Source: Psoroptes ovis (Eukaryota; Arthropoda; Arachnida; Sarcoptiformes; Psoroptidae). From it: 64,000 nucleotides of DNA. Positions within the stretch are counted from its first letter, which is position 1; the number at the start of each line of letters is the position of its first letter. Positions 22,225 through 33,965 of this stretch are shown in pieces. The notes beneath the pieces were generated by a model, which worked only from the letters and a program-made list of their open reading frames with translations, was not told the origin of the DNA and searched no databases. A program made the position numbers and the translations under genes. The stretch spans positions 1,674,001 through 1,738,000 of the forward strand of contig PQWQ01000005.1 of the NCBI GenBank assembly GCA_002943765.1. The letters are read 5' to 3'.

Positions 22225-25011
22225 TCAGTTTTTTATTCGAAATATTTTCATTTTCATATAATTCATTTTCACTTGTAATGATTTCAACATTGACATCATC
22301 ATTGAACATATTGATTCATTTAAACATTGTTGTTTGAATAAATATGTTTCAAATTTTTGTAAATATTTATCAAAATTTTTGATAATCTTCAAATCATCCA
22401 TAAATAATTCCATTTCAAAATCATTCGGTGTATAATTGAATATTTGTTTATATTGATGTAATAATGTTTGTTGCTGTAAATCATAATCTTCTAACATTCG
22501 CTCTTGATCATCATCAAAATCCAACATTTTAGTAAAATTAAATTTTTCAATACAAATCGTTTTCAAATAACAATCGAAAATATTGATCAATATTTTACAA
22601 TAAAACATCATTAATTCGTTGAAATTTTTTCGATCATTTTGATTTGTATTTTCATTCGGATATTCATTCATCAGTTCGTTGAATAATGGTAAATAATTTT
22701 CATGTTTTTTACATTCAATCGAGGAAATGAATTCATTTAATAACACCATTTCAGATTCACAATTACCCATAGATTTTTCATCCAAATAATCGATCAATAA
22801 TTTAGGTGTATAACCATTATGTGATTCAATAAACAATAATTGTTTACCACCATTTTCAAGTAATAATTTTATCGATTGACGTTCATTCAATATGATTGCA
22901 TAATGTAATGCAGTGAAGCCAAAATCTTTTGTTGCTGATAATTCATAATTCAATTCAATATGATCCTCATTATTTTGATTCAATTGATTCATTTCGATTA
23001 GCTTTTGTAAACAATCATAATTTTTATATCGTATACAATCAATTAATGGTGTATATCCAAAACGATCTTGTAAACTCGGCTGCGATATTTGATGATAATA
23101 TTTTTCAATCAATTCTGGTTTATTTGTACGACATGCTAAATGTAATAGGTTTCCACCAAATGATGTTTTACGTTTTATATATGTCTCATAATTCATTTCT
23201 TTGGCTATCTTGGATTTATTATCAATGGAATCGGATAATTTTGATGATTTTTCTATAATGGCTTCAATTTGTTCATTTAAATCATTCCAATCAACGGATA
23301 ACTTTTGATTTGATTGATTATTGATGATTGATTGAAAATATTCATCACAATAATCATTCCAATTGCCAGTAAGAAATAATGATACCAACAAGCGTAGCGT
23401 AATACGCAATTTACGCAGACGATTTTCACCCAATATTTTCGGTATTTTATATCGTAAATCTAAACGAAATAAATCATTGACAATGTTCAATGAAAATTGT
23501 AAATTGAACCACGGTAATGTTTGAAATTTTCTCAATATTAAATCAAGTAATTCAAAATTATTAATCAAACTATTGTTTTGCTTCAATTTATACCATAATT
23601 CAGTGGCAATAATGTTACGTGTTGATACTATCGATAGATATGGCCGTATATTACCGCTTCCAATACGTAATGATTCACTAACCAATAATAATAAATTGAT
23701 AATTGAATTTATAAATGTGGAACACTGCTTCAACATAGATATTGATTGACCAGTTGGTGGTTGTTGTGATTTAATTTTATCATAAATAACGAATGATTTC
23801 ATCGTTAAATAAATGTAATATTTAATTTTACTTGAAATATATTCAGGTTGCCGATTGTTTGTCCAAAACATTTGCACTAATAATGGACTATTTTGTTGTT
23901 GTTGTGATTTTTGTAAGTCAAAACGATAATCATTTGAATCTTGTAAAAATGTCATGAAATCTTTGGACAAAAATTCCAACAAAATCTCCAGTAAACATAA
24001 TGACATTCGTAAACGATGAGCATTATTATCATTTTTAGTTGAGGATGTTGAAGAAGATTTCAAATAATAATTAAAACAATTTAGAATGAATTCAATCAAA
24101 TCGAATATATAATTGAATTCTTTTATCGTATTTGTTGTTATTGTTGTCGATGTCAATGGCTTTAAATTATTATTATTTGTTTTGAATAATTGTATCAAAT
24201 TTTTTCGTTGCCAATAAAGATTATTTTTCAAGGATAATTTTTCCAACAATTTTTCGATGACTTGCAGATATTTTTCAATCATTTCCATATTCGTTTTCAT
24301 TGTATTTTCATGATTTTGAATCAATGGTTGTTTATTACCATCACCATTATCATTGTAATAATTATTCAATGAAAGTTTGGTGTAAAGATTTAGAAATTCA
24401 CATAGAAATTCCACCATTTTTGGCTGTGGATTTTCAAAATAATCCAATGATTGATTCAATGTATTAATTAATATTTCATTATAACGTAAATCATTACGAA
24501 TATTTTGTATTGAATGAAAATATAACTCTTCCAAACGTTGATGATCATAGCTAAAATTTGATAGTTGTATCGATGAAATATTTGTGGATTTTTGGTTCGG
24601 AGAAAATTTCCAATATGTGAATTGACCACATTTTTGACCAGATGAATTATTTATTTGTGTCAATTGTGAAAATCTTAAAATTTGACTTTGAAATGATTGT
24701 TGCTGTCCATAATCATCACCAATCGATGAATTAGCCGAACAAAACGATTGTGAGCGTTTTAATGAACTGAATGGATCACCAGAATCAGTATCATCATCAT
24801 CATCAATATCAAAATCATCACTTGAATCGACAATTTTTAGCTGAATTATTTGACGTTTTTTCGGATTTTGTTCAGATTTTTTATGTGTAACTTTGGATTT
24901 TGGCCGTTTTTCTTGAATTCGAGGACTACGACGTGGTTGTTGCTGTTGTTGCGGTTGTTGATCTTGTGAATCTTCAGATTTTATAGAATTTGATTTCATT
25001 TTGCCTCTCAT
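22225..25011 (-). CDS. Large ankyrin-repeat protein with basic N-terminus
   Basis: Single exon, about 928 aa from the ATG at 25011. Residues 1-60 are basic (RRSPRIQEKRPKSK), like a nuclear-localisation segment, followed by an acidic patch. A long helical middle (about 130-590) has no recognised motif. About residues 610-745 hold ankyrin repeats with the TPL/LHLA pattern: GGNLLHLACRTNKPELIEKY, FGYTPLIDCIRYKNYDCLQK, FGFTALHYAIILNERQSIKL and NGYTPKLLIDYL. A helical C-terminus of ~180 residues follows. Helical middle, ankyrin repeats and a C-terminal domain suggest a nuclear scaffold such as SLF1 or TONSL, but I see no BRCT, TPR or LRR that would settle it. Confidence 0.8.
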   Translation of the reverse strand: MRGKMKSNSIKSEDSQDQQPQQQQQPRRSPRIQEKRPKSKVTHKKSEQNPKKRQIIQLKIVDSSDDFDIDDDDDTDSGDPFSSLKRSQSFCSANSSIGDDYGQQQSFQSQILRFSQLTQINNSSGQKCGQFTYWKFSPNQKSTNISSIQLSNFSYDHQRLEELYFHSIQNIRNDLRYNEILINTLNQSLDYFENPQPKMVEFLCEFLNLYTKLSLNNYYNDNGDGNKQPLIQNHENTMKTNMEMIEKYLQVIEKLLEKLSLKNNLYWQRKNLIQLFKTNNNNLKPLTSTTITTNTIKEFNYIFDLIEFILNCFNYYLKSSSTSSTKNDNNAHRLRMSLCLLEILLEFLSKDFMTFLQDSNDYRFDLQKSQQQQNSPLLVQMFWTNNRQPEYISSKIKYYIYLTMKSFVIYDKIKSQQPPTGQSISMLKQCSTFINSIINLLLLVSESLRIGSGNIRPYLSIVSTRNIIATELWYKLKQNNSLINNFELLDLILRKFQTLPWFNLQFSLNIVNDLFRLDLRYKIPKILGENRLRKLRITLRLLVSLFLTGNWNDYCDEYFQSIINNQSNQKLSVDWNDLNEQIEAIIEKSSKLSDSIDNKSKIAKEMNYETYIKRKTSFGGNLLHLACRTNKPELIEKYYHQISQPSLQDRFGYTPLIDCIRYKNYDCLQKLIEMNQLNQNNEDHIELNYELSATKDFGFTALHYAIILNERQSIKLLLENGGKQLLFIESHNGYTPKLLIDYLDEKSMGNCESEMVLLNEFISSIECKKHENYLPLFNELMNEYPNENTNQNDRKNFNELMMFYCKILINIFDCYLKTICIEKFNFTKMLDFDDDQERMLEDYDLQQQTLLHQYKQIFNYTPNDFEMELFMDDLKIIKNFDKYLQKFETYLFKQQCLNESICSMMMSMLKSLQVKMNYMKMKIFRIKN

Positions 25012-25177
25012 AATCAATTATAATCGTTGAAATACTAAAAAAATTTGAATTTCGAAAATTAAAAAAAAAAATCAAAACAAATTATGCTCCGAAATTTTGC
25101 GCTTGCCAAAAAGGACGTATGTCAAATTTGAAAATGATGGCGCGAAATTTTTTTAAATATTTATTGAAAATCAATGT

Positions 25178-28100
25178 TTATTCAAAATATTTATCTTTAA
25201 ATAAATTTACAATCACTGGCCATGTATATGAACAAATACATAGATTGTCATTATCATTATTATTTTGTATTTTTGTGGATAATTTACTATGACTTTGTTG
25301 TAATTGTTTTTGTTGTTCACGTTTTTTTATATCAGCCAATGTTTGTTGTTGTCCAATGAAATCATTTTTATTTCGACGATCAAACCAATGTGGACAACAA
25401 CAATGTATTAATGAATATATGAATGTAATCAATAATAGTAGCGATAATGAACGTATCGATGATGTTTGAGATGTTTTTATCATTACGACTGATAACAGCT
25501 GTAATAACATTAATATCAAACTAACGTAAATAAAATTGATAGCTAATAAATGAATTTTTACATTAATTTTTGCCTGTAAATATATATGATAAATATTATA
25601 ACGATCAATTAAATGTTTGAAAAACATATAAACAAAACCAAATGGTACAATCAATGGTGATGCAAATGAAAATATGATTGTCATTGTAAATATTAATAAA
25701 AATTGTGAATAAAATACACCGATTGGAAATTCTTGTCGAGTGATTGTTAATTTTGATGCATAATATTCACATTTCGATCGGATTAATAGACAATAATTTA
25801 TCAAATACAGGATAATATCAACGATACGTAAAATTTCTACCAAATTACTCAATATTAATTCATGTATTATGTAAATAATGAAAAATGCACCATTATCAAC
25901 TGGAAATAAACATTGCCAACGAAATTTACTCGGATTTTCTGGTTGTGAATGTTCAGAAACATCATGAATAATCGTTGTATTCACACCAAATATACTGTCC
26001 AACATGGCATTCATTCTACATTTGAAATAATCAATAAATTGATAAAATAATTATAATTATCAAAATAATTCAAATTACATACGTTAAAAAACCAGCTGAT
26101 GGTAATATAACCACGGTTAATAACATGAATAAATATAAATACAGCATAATTGAATGATTTAATGATGATATTGTTTGATATGGTATTAGCTGTAGTAATC
26201 TCTGTACAATAATCGGCATCAACGATACAATCATAATCATTAATAATGGATTTAAATAATCTAGAATTGATGATATTAGATATAATAATATTGATGATGA
26301 TGATGAATTTTGAAAATGTTTCAATGCATATAAATCTAGCAATTTAAATATATATGTTGGTGTTGTTAGAAAGAAAAATATAATAAACAATATCAGCGAA
26401 CATGATATTTTTTTCAATAATTTATATCGTATTTCAATACAAATATTATACCAATTTATATCGTTTGGTTTAGCGACTGGATAATAATATTTATCATTAA
26501 TTATATTTTCAATATTATTCATCAAATTTTGACGATTTGTTCGTTGTTGATGTTTACGATGTTTTATCATACGCTTGTAAACACTTGATGCAATTTGTTT
26601 CGATTCAAATTCAATCAATATACCGATAATTGTTTGTGATTTTTGTAATAATTTCAATTCAGCATCGATTTGTCGACGATAATCAATCAGTTCTTGTTGA
26701 TAGAATTCAAATGCTGTTTGATTTCGGATTTTTGAACAAAAAAATAATTTTCCATGTGGATATATTTGAATATTATCGATTGATTGTTGTTGATTTGTAT
26801 TTTGTTGCTGTTGCCGTTGTAGCCATTGTAATGCTAACAATGTACGATGATATTGTTCTTGTAATAGCATTAATTTACGATAATTCATAATCAATTCAAT
26901 ACCGGTGATTGTTGCAAACGGATATTGTTTGGTAATGGTTTTACATATTTGTTCAATTAATGAACAATTATCATTGTTTTTACGCTTAGATTTTGTACTT
27001 TTGTCATCAGTATTATTGACCGAAGATTGATCAGTGGTGGTCACAGAACGCTGCTGCTGATCAATGGCAAATATTGACGGATTATTCGATTGTATCATTT
27101 CAATTTGATTTTGTTGCTGCTGATATTTCATCAATGATAATGATGACAATGATGTTGATGGTCGTATTAATATGATTTTATTTTGATTTTTATCATTCGA
27201 ATCGGTGATTAAATTAGTATTTTCATTATCATTCAAATGAAATTGACATGGTAGCTGCAATTCGTATGCAAAACGATTCATCAAGTACAGCGTGAATAAT
27301 ACAACAATTATCGATAATATCGTATGAAACCAATGATAATTTTTACCATATGGTAAATTATTCATCGATGTGCAAGCGAATGCACGACAATCTTGATTTT
27401 TTGATATAAAATGATTCAATCAAATTTTTAATCAATTTAAAACAATCATTTACCTGGATTGCTGAATATGTTTACCGGTAATATGATCAAACATGAAATT
27501 ACTGTCATAACACAAAGTAAACAAAGGAGATATCTTTGAAACAATAGATATTGATATGCATCTATGCCACATTCCATACGTATTTGTTCATCAGATATTC
27601 CCATCAATAAGCAATTGTTCTAAATTGAATCAGAGATCAATCGATGTTCATATGAAATTTCAGATCAAAACTCACCAATTTACGCCATAATGAATTTGTT
27701 CTCAGAATCTTTGAACATAATGATGAATTTTCACTATTAATCGTGGTTATTGTTGGTGGTGATTGATCAGAAACAGCCATCAACGATGATTTAGATGTTG
27801 TCGATGATGTCAATGGTAATGATGTTGATGATGATAAAACTCTAAGATTATCCATATTAAGATCAGATTTAAGGGATAATTTTGAACATTTATCCGGCTG
27901 AAAATGTTTTGGAAGAATTTCATTCTTGTATTTTGAATTATTGTCAACATTCAATTGATTTAAATAATTTTCAATTTTCACCAATGTTTTTGAATTAATT
28001 TTCAAATCATTATCTTGTTGATCACTCAAATAATCATCGAATGTAAATTTAAGATTAAATAAATGATTTCGTTGAAAATATTTTCTCCAATTATGAATCA

Positions 28101-28374
28101 ATTTTGGTAACCAATAATATGGTATTATTATAATCTGTCAAATAAGAAATCAAAATTATCAATTAAAATGAATCAAAATTGAAAGTAACTAATAACTAAC
28201 CAGTGAAAATAATAAATCAATTATTATTGATTCAGGTATTGTTTCCCATCCATCATCGATCAATATTGGTTGATCGGTTTTATTATCATTTGTATGTGTG
28301 AATAAACGATTACATGTATAATTGGTGTCATAATTCAAATCCATTAGGATCAAATTCACATTTGTTGAATTCAT
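25178..28374 (-). CDS. TMEM63: TMEM63/OSCA (CSC1-like) mechanosensitive cation channel
   Basis: OSCA/TMEM63 proteins are multi-pass ion channels gated by membrane tension or osmotic stress. Exons: 28374-28201, 28134-27676, 27619-27454, 27391-26083 and 26015-25178; introns 56-67 nt; 981 aa (human about 800-830). Recognisable blocks are the N-terminal membrane segment with PYYWLPKLIHNW, CGIDAYQYLLFQR, the helix following ACTSMNNLPYG, the cytosolic part with KLFFCSKIRNQTAFEFY, WYNICIEIRYK before a membrane helix, and the late pore-lining segment PLIVPFGFVYMFFKHLIDRY. The extra length comes from Gln/Asn/Ser-rich cytosolic linkers. A poly(A) signal on the minus strand (25167-25172) is almost adjacent to the stop. 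Start: first ATG of exon 1, ahead of two glycosylation-type NxT sites. Confidence 0.92.
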
Positions 28375-28569
28375 TTAGTTTTGAATTTTGCTTTCAAATT
28401 AAAAAAAAACAAATACAATAGGCAAATACAGAGCTTGAAATTTTAAATTCAAAGAAAAATTTTCCATTACATTTATTTATATTTATTTTCAATTAAATAA
28501 AATTAAATTAAAAAACAAAAACAAAATTATTAGTTATTTATAATTGATTTGTTTTTCTTTTGGAAATTG

Positions 28570-29505
28570 TCACATTCTAAATTTTGAATTATAATTCATT
28601 CGAGCTCGATGTACTGATGACATAGCCGAATAGATTGATGGAGACGCTTTGCGATATAAACGATCATATATTGAATTGGCTGCACGAAAATTCATCGATA
28701 AATCCGTATCTAATCGTTGAGCAAATCGATTTGGTTGTTGTGCATACAATGATGATGCTGATGATGTCAATTTTGTTTTTCTAGTTATTGTTGTTGTTGT
28801 CTTGGCATCATAATTATCACGATTCAACATCATTGGTAAAAATTTATTGATTGTCGATGATGATGATTGTGTGATGTTGAAATCTTTCATAATTGAATTT
28901 GATACGCTTGATGGCTGTGCTGTTGTTTTTTGTGTTGATACTTGAGGTGGGGGCGCTACCCCCATATTCGCTGTTTGTTGATCATATCGGTGCAATTGCT
29001 CTTGTCTAAGCTTTCGCTGTTCTTCAAAACTTCGTTGATCTTTGCTTTTGTAATCATTCAAAATATTCTTCAACTCCATTATGCGATTGGATTTTTCATT
29101 ATCGATCATTTTTAATTGATCAAAACTTTTACTATTACTATTATTCCATAATTGATATAATTCCAGAAATTGCTTTTGTAAAAATTGTTCAAAACGTTTC
29201 AATTGAATTTGTTGAAAGCTCAATATTTTTCTATATTGACAATTATCTGGTTGTTGTTGTACATTAATGATCGAAAAAAATGCCAATATATTTGAATTTG
29301 ATTGTTCATTAATTGGTAATTTTTGACAATTCGATTTTGAACATTTTAAACATGATATATTTTTAATCAATTGCTGTTGATAACAATTTTCACAATAAAT
29401 TCTTGCACATGTACTCACGTAGAATGATAGATTTTTATTATTTGCAATTGTTTCCAATTTTGATTGATAACATATTGAACAATAAATTATTGAATAATCA
29501 ATCAT
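28570..29505 (-). CDS. RNF212/Zip3-like RING protein (meiotic crossover factor family)
   Basis: Single exon, 311 aa. An N-terminal RING (residues ~9-60: YCSICYQ, FYVSTCARIYCENCYQQ, SCLKCSKSNC) is followed by a coiled coil (IQLKRFEQFLQKQFLELYQL and a later Glu/Arg-rich stretch) and a Ser-rich tail. This order, and the FYVSTCARIYC spacing, match RNF212/Zip3/ZHP-3 (Vilya, Narya, Nenya in flies), SUMO or ubiquitin ligases that mark crossover sites on the synaptonemal complex. A generic RING E3 cannot be excluded from sequence alone. Confidence 0.75.
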   Translation of the reverse strand: MIDYSIIYCSICYQSKLETIANNKNLSFYVSTCARIYCENCYQQQLIKNISCLKCSKSNCQKLPINEQSNSNILAFFSIINVQQQPDNCQYRKILSFQQIQLKRFEQFLQKQFLELYQLWNNSNSKSFDQLKMIDNEKSNRIMELKNILNDYKSKDQRSFEEQRKLRQEQLHRYDQQTANMGVAPPPQVSTQKTTAQPSSVSNSIMKDFNITQSSSSTINKFLPMMLNRDNYDAKTTTTITRKTKLTSSASSLYAQQPNRFAQRLDTDLSMNFRAANSIYDRLYRKASPSIYSAMSSVHRARMNYNSKFRM

Positions 29506-29907
29506 TTTTTATCTGAATTTGTCTCTTGAAACTAATTAATTGTGTACAAATGATCGACCCAAGTCATTTCATTTTTCGAACCGAAAATTCGAATTTCAAA
29601 AAAAAAAAAAAACATTCGAAAAATGATTAACGAAATTATCGATAATCAAAAATTCCAATTTTTAATCATCGATTATTAATGAAATTAATTAAAAATTGAT
29701 GACTAATAATTAATCAATCAATAAATAAATTAACGAATTAATTAATGAGCACAAAACAATGATTAAAATACAACACAATTAATTAAAGGATTGCACCAAA
29801 AAACAAATTAAAAATAATCATTAATTTAAACGAAAATCAATGAATGGTCCCGAAAAACAAGGAATTAAATTAAGTTAATTAATTAATCAATCATTTAAAA
29901 ATCAAAA
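29506..29907. other. Intergenic, MCU 3' end to RNF212-like promoter
   Basis: 402 nt, extremely AT-rich (repeated TTAATTAAT motifs), with an A run near 29600. No coding sequence. Confidence 0.5.
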
Positions 29908-32198
29908 TCAAAATCTTGCACGTAATTTTCCAATACGTTTTTCCAATTGTCGAATTTCTTCTTTTAATTTTTTATATTTTTTCACATCAAATTGACGACT
30001 TTTGGCCAATTTCCAAAAACGTGATGCAATCATACGTCTTTCGACACCTGGTACAACATATTCTTCCGATGTTATTATGTAATATGCAAATGATCTATCA
30101 AATTGATTTTGAAGCAATAAAAATATAAAATATGGAAGAATGATTTGAATTGAATACAACGATGTTTTGTATTATTGTTGATAGGAGTACATACCCAACC
30201 ATTGTTGTATATGTCATGATCCATGTAACTGGTTCCATAATATCCCATGAATATTCAAAATATGTTAATCGTGCAACAAAACCTAATTGTGCACTAAGCA
30301 AAAACAAGCCACCAAATTTAAAACGTCTACGTGACTCTTTTCGAGCCGAGTCGATTAATTCAATAAATTCTTGTTGAAGTGGTTGAAATTGTTCTAATAA
30401 TGTTTGATGTTCTTGTTGTAGGAACTAAAGACAATGAAAGAAATTTAATCATTAAATCTTGAATCTTAATTAATTCATGCTAAATAATTAATCGTGTGTA
30501 CAGATAATTATCATAGAAAAATGTCATACAAACATTGGTGTTAATCAATACTGATCGGACAATTATGATGGACATGACTGATGGACATTGGTTATGGATG
30601 GCATTGAATGAATAAATGAATACACAATTACAATTGTTAGTAATAGGCTTATGATAGATTAGCAGATTGGATAGGTGTCGGAATGGAAGAGGGTATGTGT
30701 ACCTGAAATATAAATTTTCTAACCATTTTCTTTCCATCATAGCCATCATGATGATGATGATGACTATTTGTAATATTACTACAATCACAATGATTCATAT
30801 TATTTATATTATTATTTGAATTATTATTAAAATAATTTCTATAAAATTCTAACAATACACGTACCACCAATTCATTTTGTTCATAAAGATTTGGATCAAT
30901 TGTTTTTGTTTTGAATAACATTGTTTGTGTGTCCAATGGATTCATTTGATGCCATTGTTCTAATTCATTTTTTAATTTCATAGTTTTATCAATCATTTTA
31001 TATTTAATGCGTAATGAATGTTCAACATTAGGTTGATAACCATCTGGACCTGAAATTCGTACAATACCGGTAGCTGATCCTAAAAAATATATTTCATCTA
31101 AATTACAACCTAATAATGCATAACCGAATGGCATTAATTTTGCTAAACGATAACGATGTTTTTTTAAATGTTCAGTGGATTGTTGCGTATTTTTTGAATG
31201 ATTAATATCGATTGATGATTCAGAATCAGTACTACTTGAGCTACTACTGCTTGTACTAGTTTCACTGATGATATTCGAATCATCAGAATCAACACTATTA
31301 CTATCGTAATGTTCGGCAACCATTTCAATACGACCAAATTTTATTTGATCATAACGTGATGGTATAGCATGATGATGATTATGATTTGAATCAGTATCAA
31401 ATTCAATGAGTAATTGATCAAGAAAATCGTTTTGTTGTTGATTATTATCATCATCGATCAAACAATGTTTGGCCGCTTTTGATCCAATATTATTACAATG
31501 TATTGCCGTAGTATTTGTTGATGATAATAATTCTTCCTGCAGCATTTTCAATACTAATTCGATCGGTGTCCAAAAATGAAATAAACATTCACGTTGAGCA
31601 AAACGTATGGAAAAATAACCATTTGAAAATAATAATGATAAATTAATCTTGATTGATAATGATTTACTAGATTGTGATGGCTTATGATCATCTTTATTTG
31701 ATGATTTTGAAGTTTCTGAAGAAATATTATTCGTAGAATTATTAGAGGAACACAGATTTCTTCGTTGAACGTTAGAATAATACAGTAAGCATGAATTCTG
31801 GAATAGAAACAGAATTATATCATTTAAATCATTGATCGGAATTAAAATCAACTTACAATATTACAAGTATCAAATTTATTAATATCACGTGTTGAATTAA
31901 TGAATAATTTATGAATATTTCTGTATTGATATGCATTAAGATGACTATTTGAAAATTGTTGACTAGTTGAGCAATCGAAGGAACATTGTTTATTAAGTAG
32001 AGCAAATTTTATATCATTTTGTTTGATTGATGTTGATGATGATAATGGATGATTCGATGATGATAGATGATTCCATGAAAATGGATGATTCATTGATAAT
32101 GATGATGACGATGATAATGACTTCGATAATGAATTATCGAAATTTTTCAGAATAATTCGACCATATTGTCGATTAATGATAATCATACAATGATTCAT
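29908..32198 (-). CDS. MCU: Mitochondrial calcium uniporter, pore subunit, with enlarged N-terminal domain
   Basis: MCU forms the Ca2+-selective pore of the inner mitochondrial membrane. Exons: 32198-31857, 31797-30703, 30424-30195 and 30094-29908; 617 aa (human 351). The C-terminal half is diagnostic: coiled coil, TM1 (LLSAQLGFVARLTYFEY), the pore signature WDIMEPVTW (DIME about residues 540-543), TM2 (MTYTTMVGSFAYYIITSEEY) and the C-terminal coiled coil (KKYKKLKEEIRQLEKRIGKL). The N-terminus is Ser/Asn/Arg-rich with RRNLCSS, a plausible presequence cleavage site. The N-terminal domain begins FSIRFAQRECLFHF...LVLKMLQEE, resembling the MCU beta-grasp, but is interrupted by more than 100 acidic Ser/Asp/His-rich residues before GIVRISGPDGYQPNVEHSLR. 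All junctions keep frame. The C-terminal call is firm; the exact architecture of exon 2 is less certain. Confidence 0.9.
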
Positions 32199-33965
32199 GT
32201 TTCATTTGTTTTGATTTAAAATTGTTGAATTCATATGATTAATGAAAAAATCGATAAAATTTGTTGAAAAATGAACATGACTGAAAATCAATCAATCGGA
32301 GTATTCATCCGGTTGCTCTCTTGATACATAGACAACTTGTATACTTTTGATGGCAAATATTTCCAGGATGCTATTTTCAATTCAAATTCAATTTTGAAAA
32401 ATGAATCAATCAATAAGCACAACCTTCATATGATTGAAAAAATTCGATAAATAAATGAATAAATTAATCAATAAATCGATAAATAATTCAAGGAATAACT
32501 TTGAAAATTCTTTAGGGCAATGTTTGTTTGTGTTTGTTTCACCTAATATTATCATCATCATCATCATTGATTTTAATATTATTATTATCATTTCATTCAT
32601 TCATTCAATTCGTTTAATTTCATTTCGTTCATTTCATTATTTTACTATTTTTCAATGTGTATTTCAAGTGCATAAACACAACATATGTTTTATATATTTC
32701 TGCAATGTAATAATATTAATAGTAATAAATTCATGCTTATTCGTCTACCATGAATCGAAATGAAATGACGCCAACGTTATAGTTTATTATTATAATTATA
32801 ATTTGCTGCAGCCTATTTATTATTAATAAATATTTAACCACAAGAATTCATTTATTCATTATGAGTTCATTGAAAATTGGGGCCCAATTTCAATAACAGT
32901 CATAATAAGAATGGCTTACCTGCGCGTATTCAATCAATTCTTTAGTTTTTTGCAAGAATTTCTGATCATAATCATTGTGTGTTTGAGTGATTGTGTATCA
33001 TCGTTTGGAAATTTGATATATTTATTTGTGTTCATAGCCAAAGTACATGTATTATATGATTTTGATATTATTATTTTTTTAAGATTATTATTTTAATCCA
33101 AGTTGTTTACGACAAAAATTGATGCAAATATAATTTCGTTCGTATTTGTCATGGTTTTATGATTAATTTAATTTCTTTGTATTTTTTTTATTGAATTATG
33201 GAGATGACTCAATGTTTTCATCTTGAAGAGGCGAATCATTTTGAATAAATTCATTTTCAATTGACATTCATTGAATTTATCTTGAGAATTTTCGAAATAA
33301 TTCTTGAGAATAAATAAATTGTGAAAGGTGGTATAATTTGGTTGACAATCGCAAGGTCTCAAAGGTCGAATTGATAGATTATTATTTTGAAATTTTCACA
33401 TGTTTTATTATTTAGTTGAATGCAATGCAACGTGGAACTTTAGAAATCAATGGTAGAAATTGTAATCTGAAGAGTGTCAATTAATTGGACAATTAATTTT
33501 AATTGAATGGAAATCGATTAAATTTTATATTTATTGATAATGATTTCAAGTTGGTTTGGTTCTGAAATAAAACAATTAATGACAAAAATGCCGCTAAAAT
33601 ATGAATACGTTTTTTTTCAATTATTTCTGATGATTTTGTTGACGTATTTTTACGTCATTAAATTAATCAGTAAATAGATTGACCGGCATTGCGAGGAAGG
33701 AATTTCGTTGAAATAAAGATTTTTTTGCCCGCAAAATCAGTCGTGCCATCTACTGTCTCATGTGTATATCATCCTTACCACTACGACTGTATATCATTCT
33801 ATTACGACAAGAATTGTTCAATGATGTAGAAATGTGCTTAAAAGAATTCGCGCTAATTTTTTTTGTTTATTATTGATTATTTAAATTGTCAAAATTTTGT
33901 TATCGATAATAAATCGTTGAATGTGGAATTTTGCTCGAAATCGATGTTGATCTCAAAATTTAACG
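32199..33965. other. Divergent intergenic region (promoters of MCU and SMC2)
   Basis: 1.77 kb with no convincing coding sequence; the longest frames are low-complexity. It contains ATC-triplet tracts (about 32547-32600) and an inverted pair of CRE-type half-sites (33640-33657). Confidence 0.5.
33640..33657. promoter_or_regulatory. Inverted pair of CRE half-sites upstream of SMC2
   Basis: TGACGT, a 6-nt spacer (ATTTTT), then ACGTCA. Each half fits the ATF/CREB core. It lies 309 nt before the SMC2 ATG, in proximal-promoter range. Binding is inference; a chance inverted repeat is possible. Confidence 0.35.

Noticed and set aside
30480..30788. Extra minus-strand frame inside the MCU intron
   Set aside because: It does not resemble MCU; the exons on either side join in phase without it.
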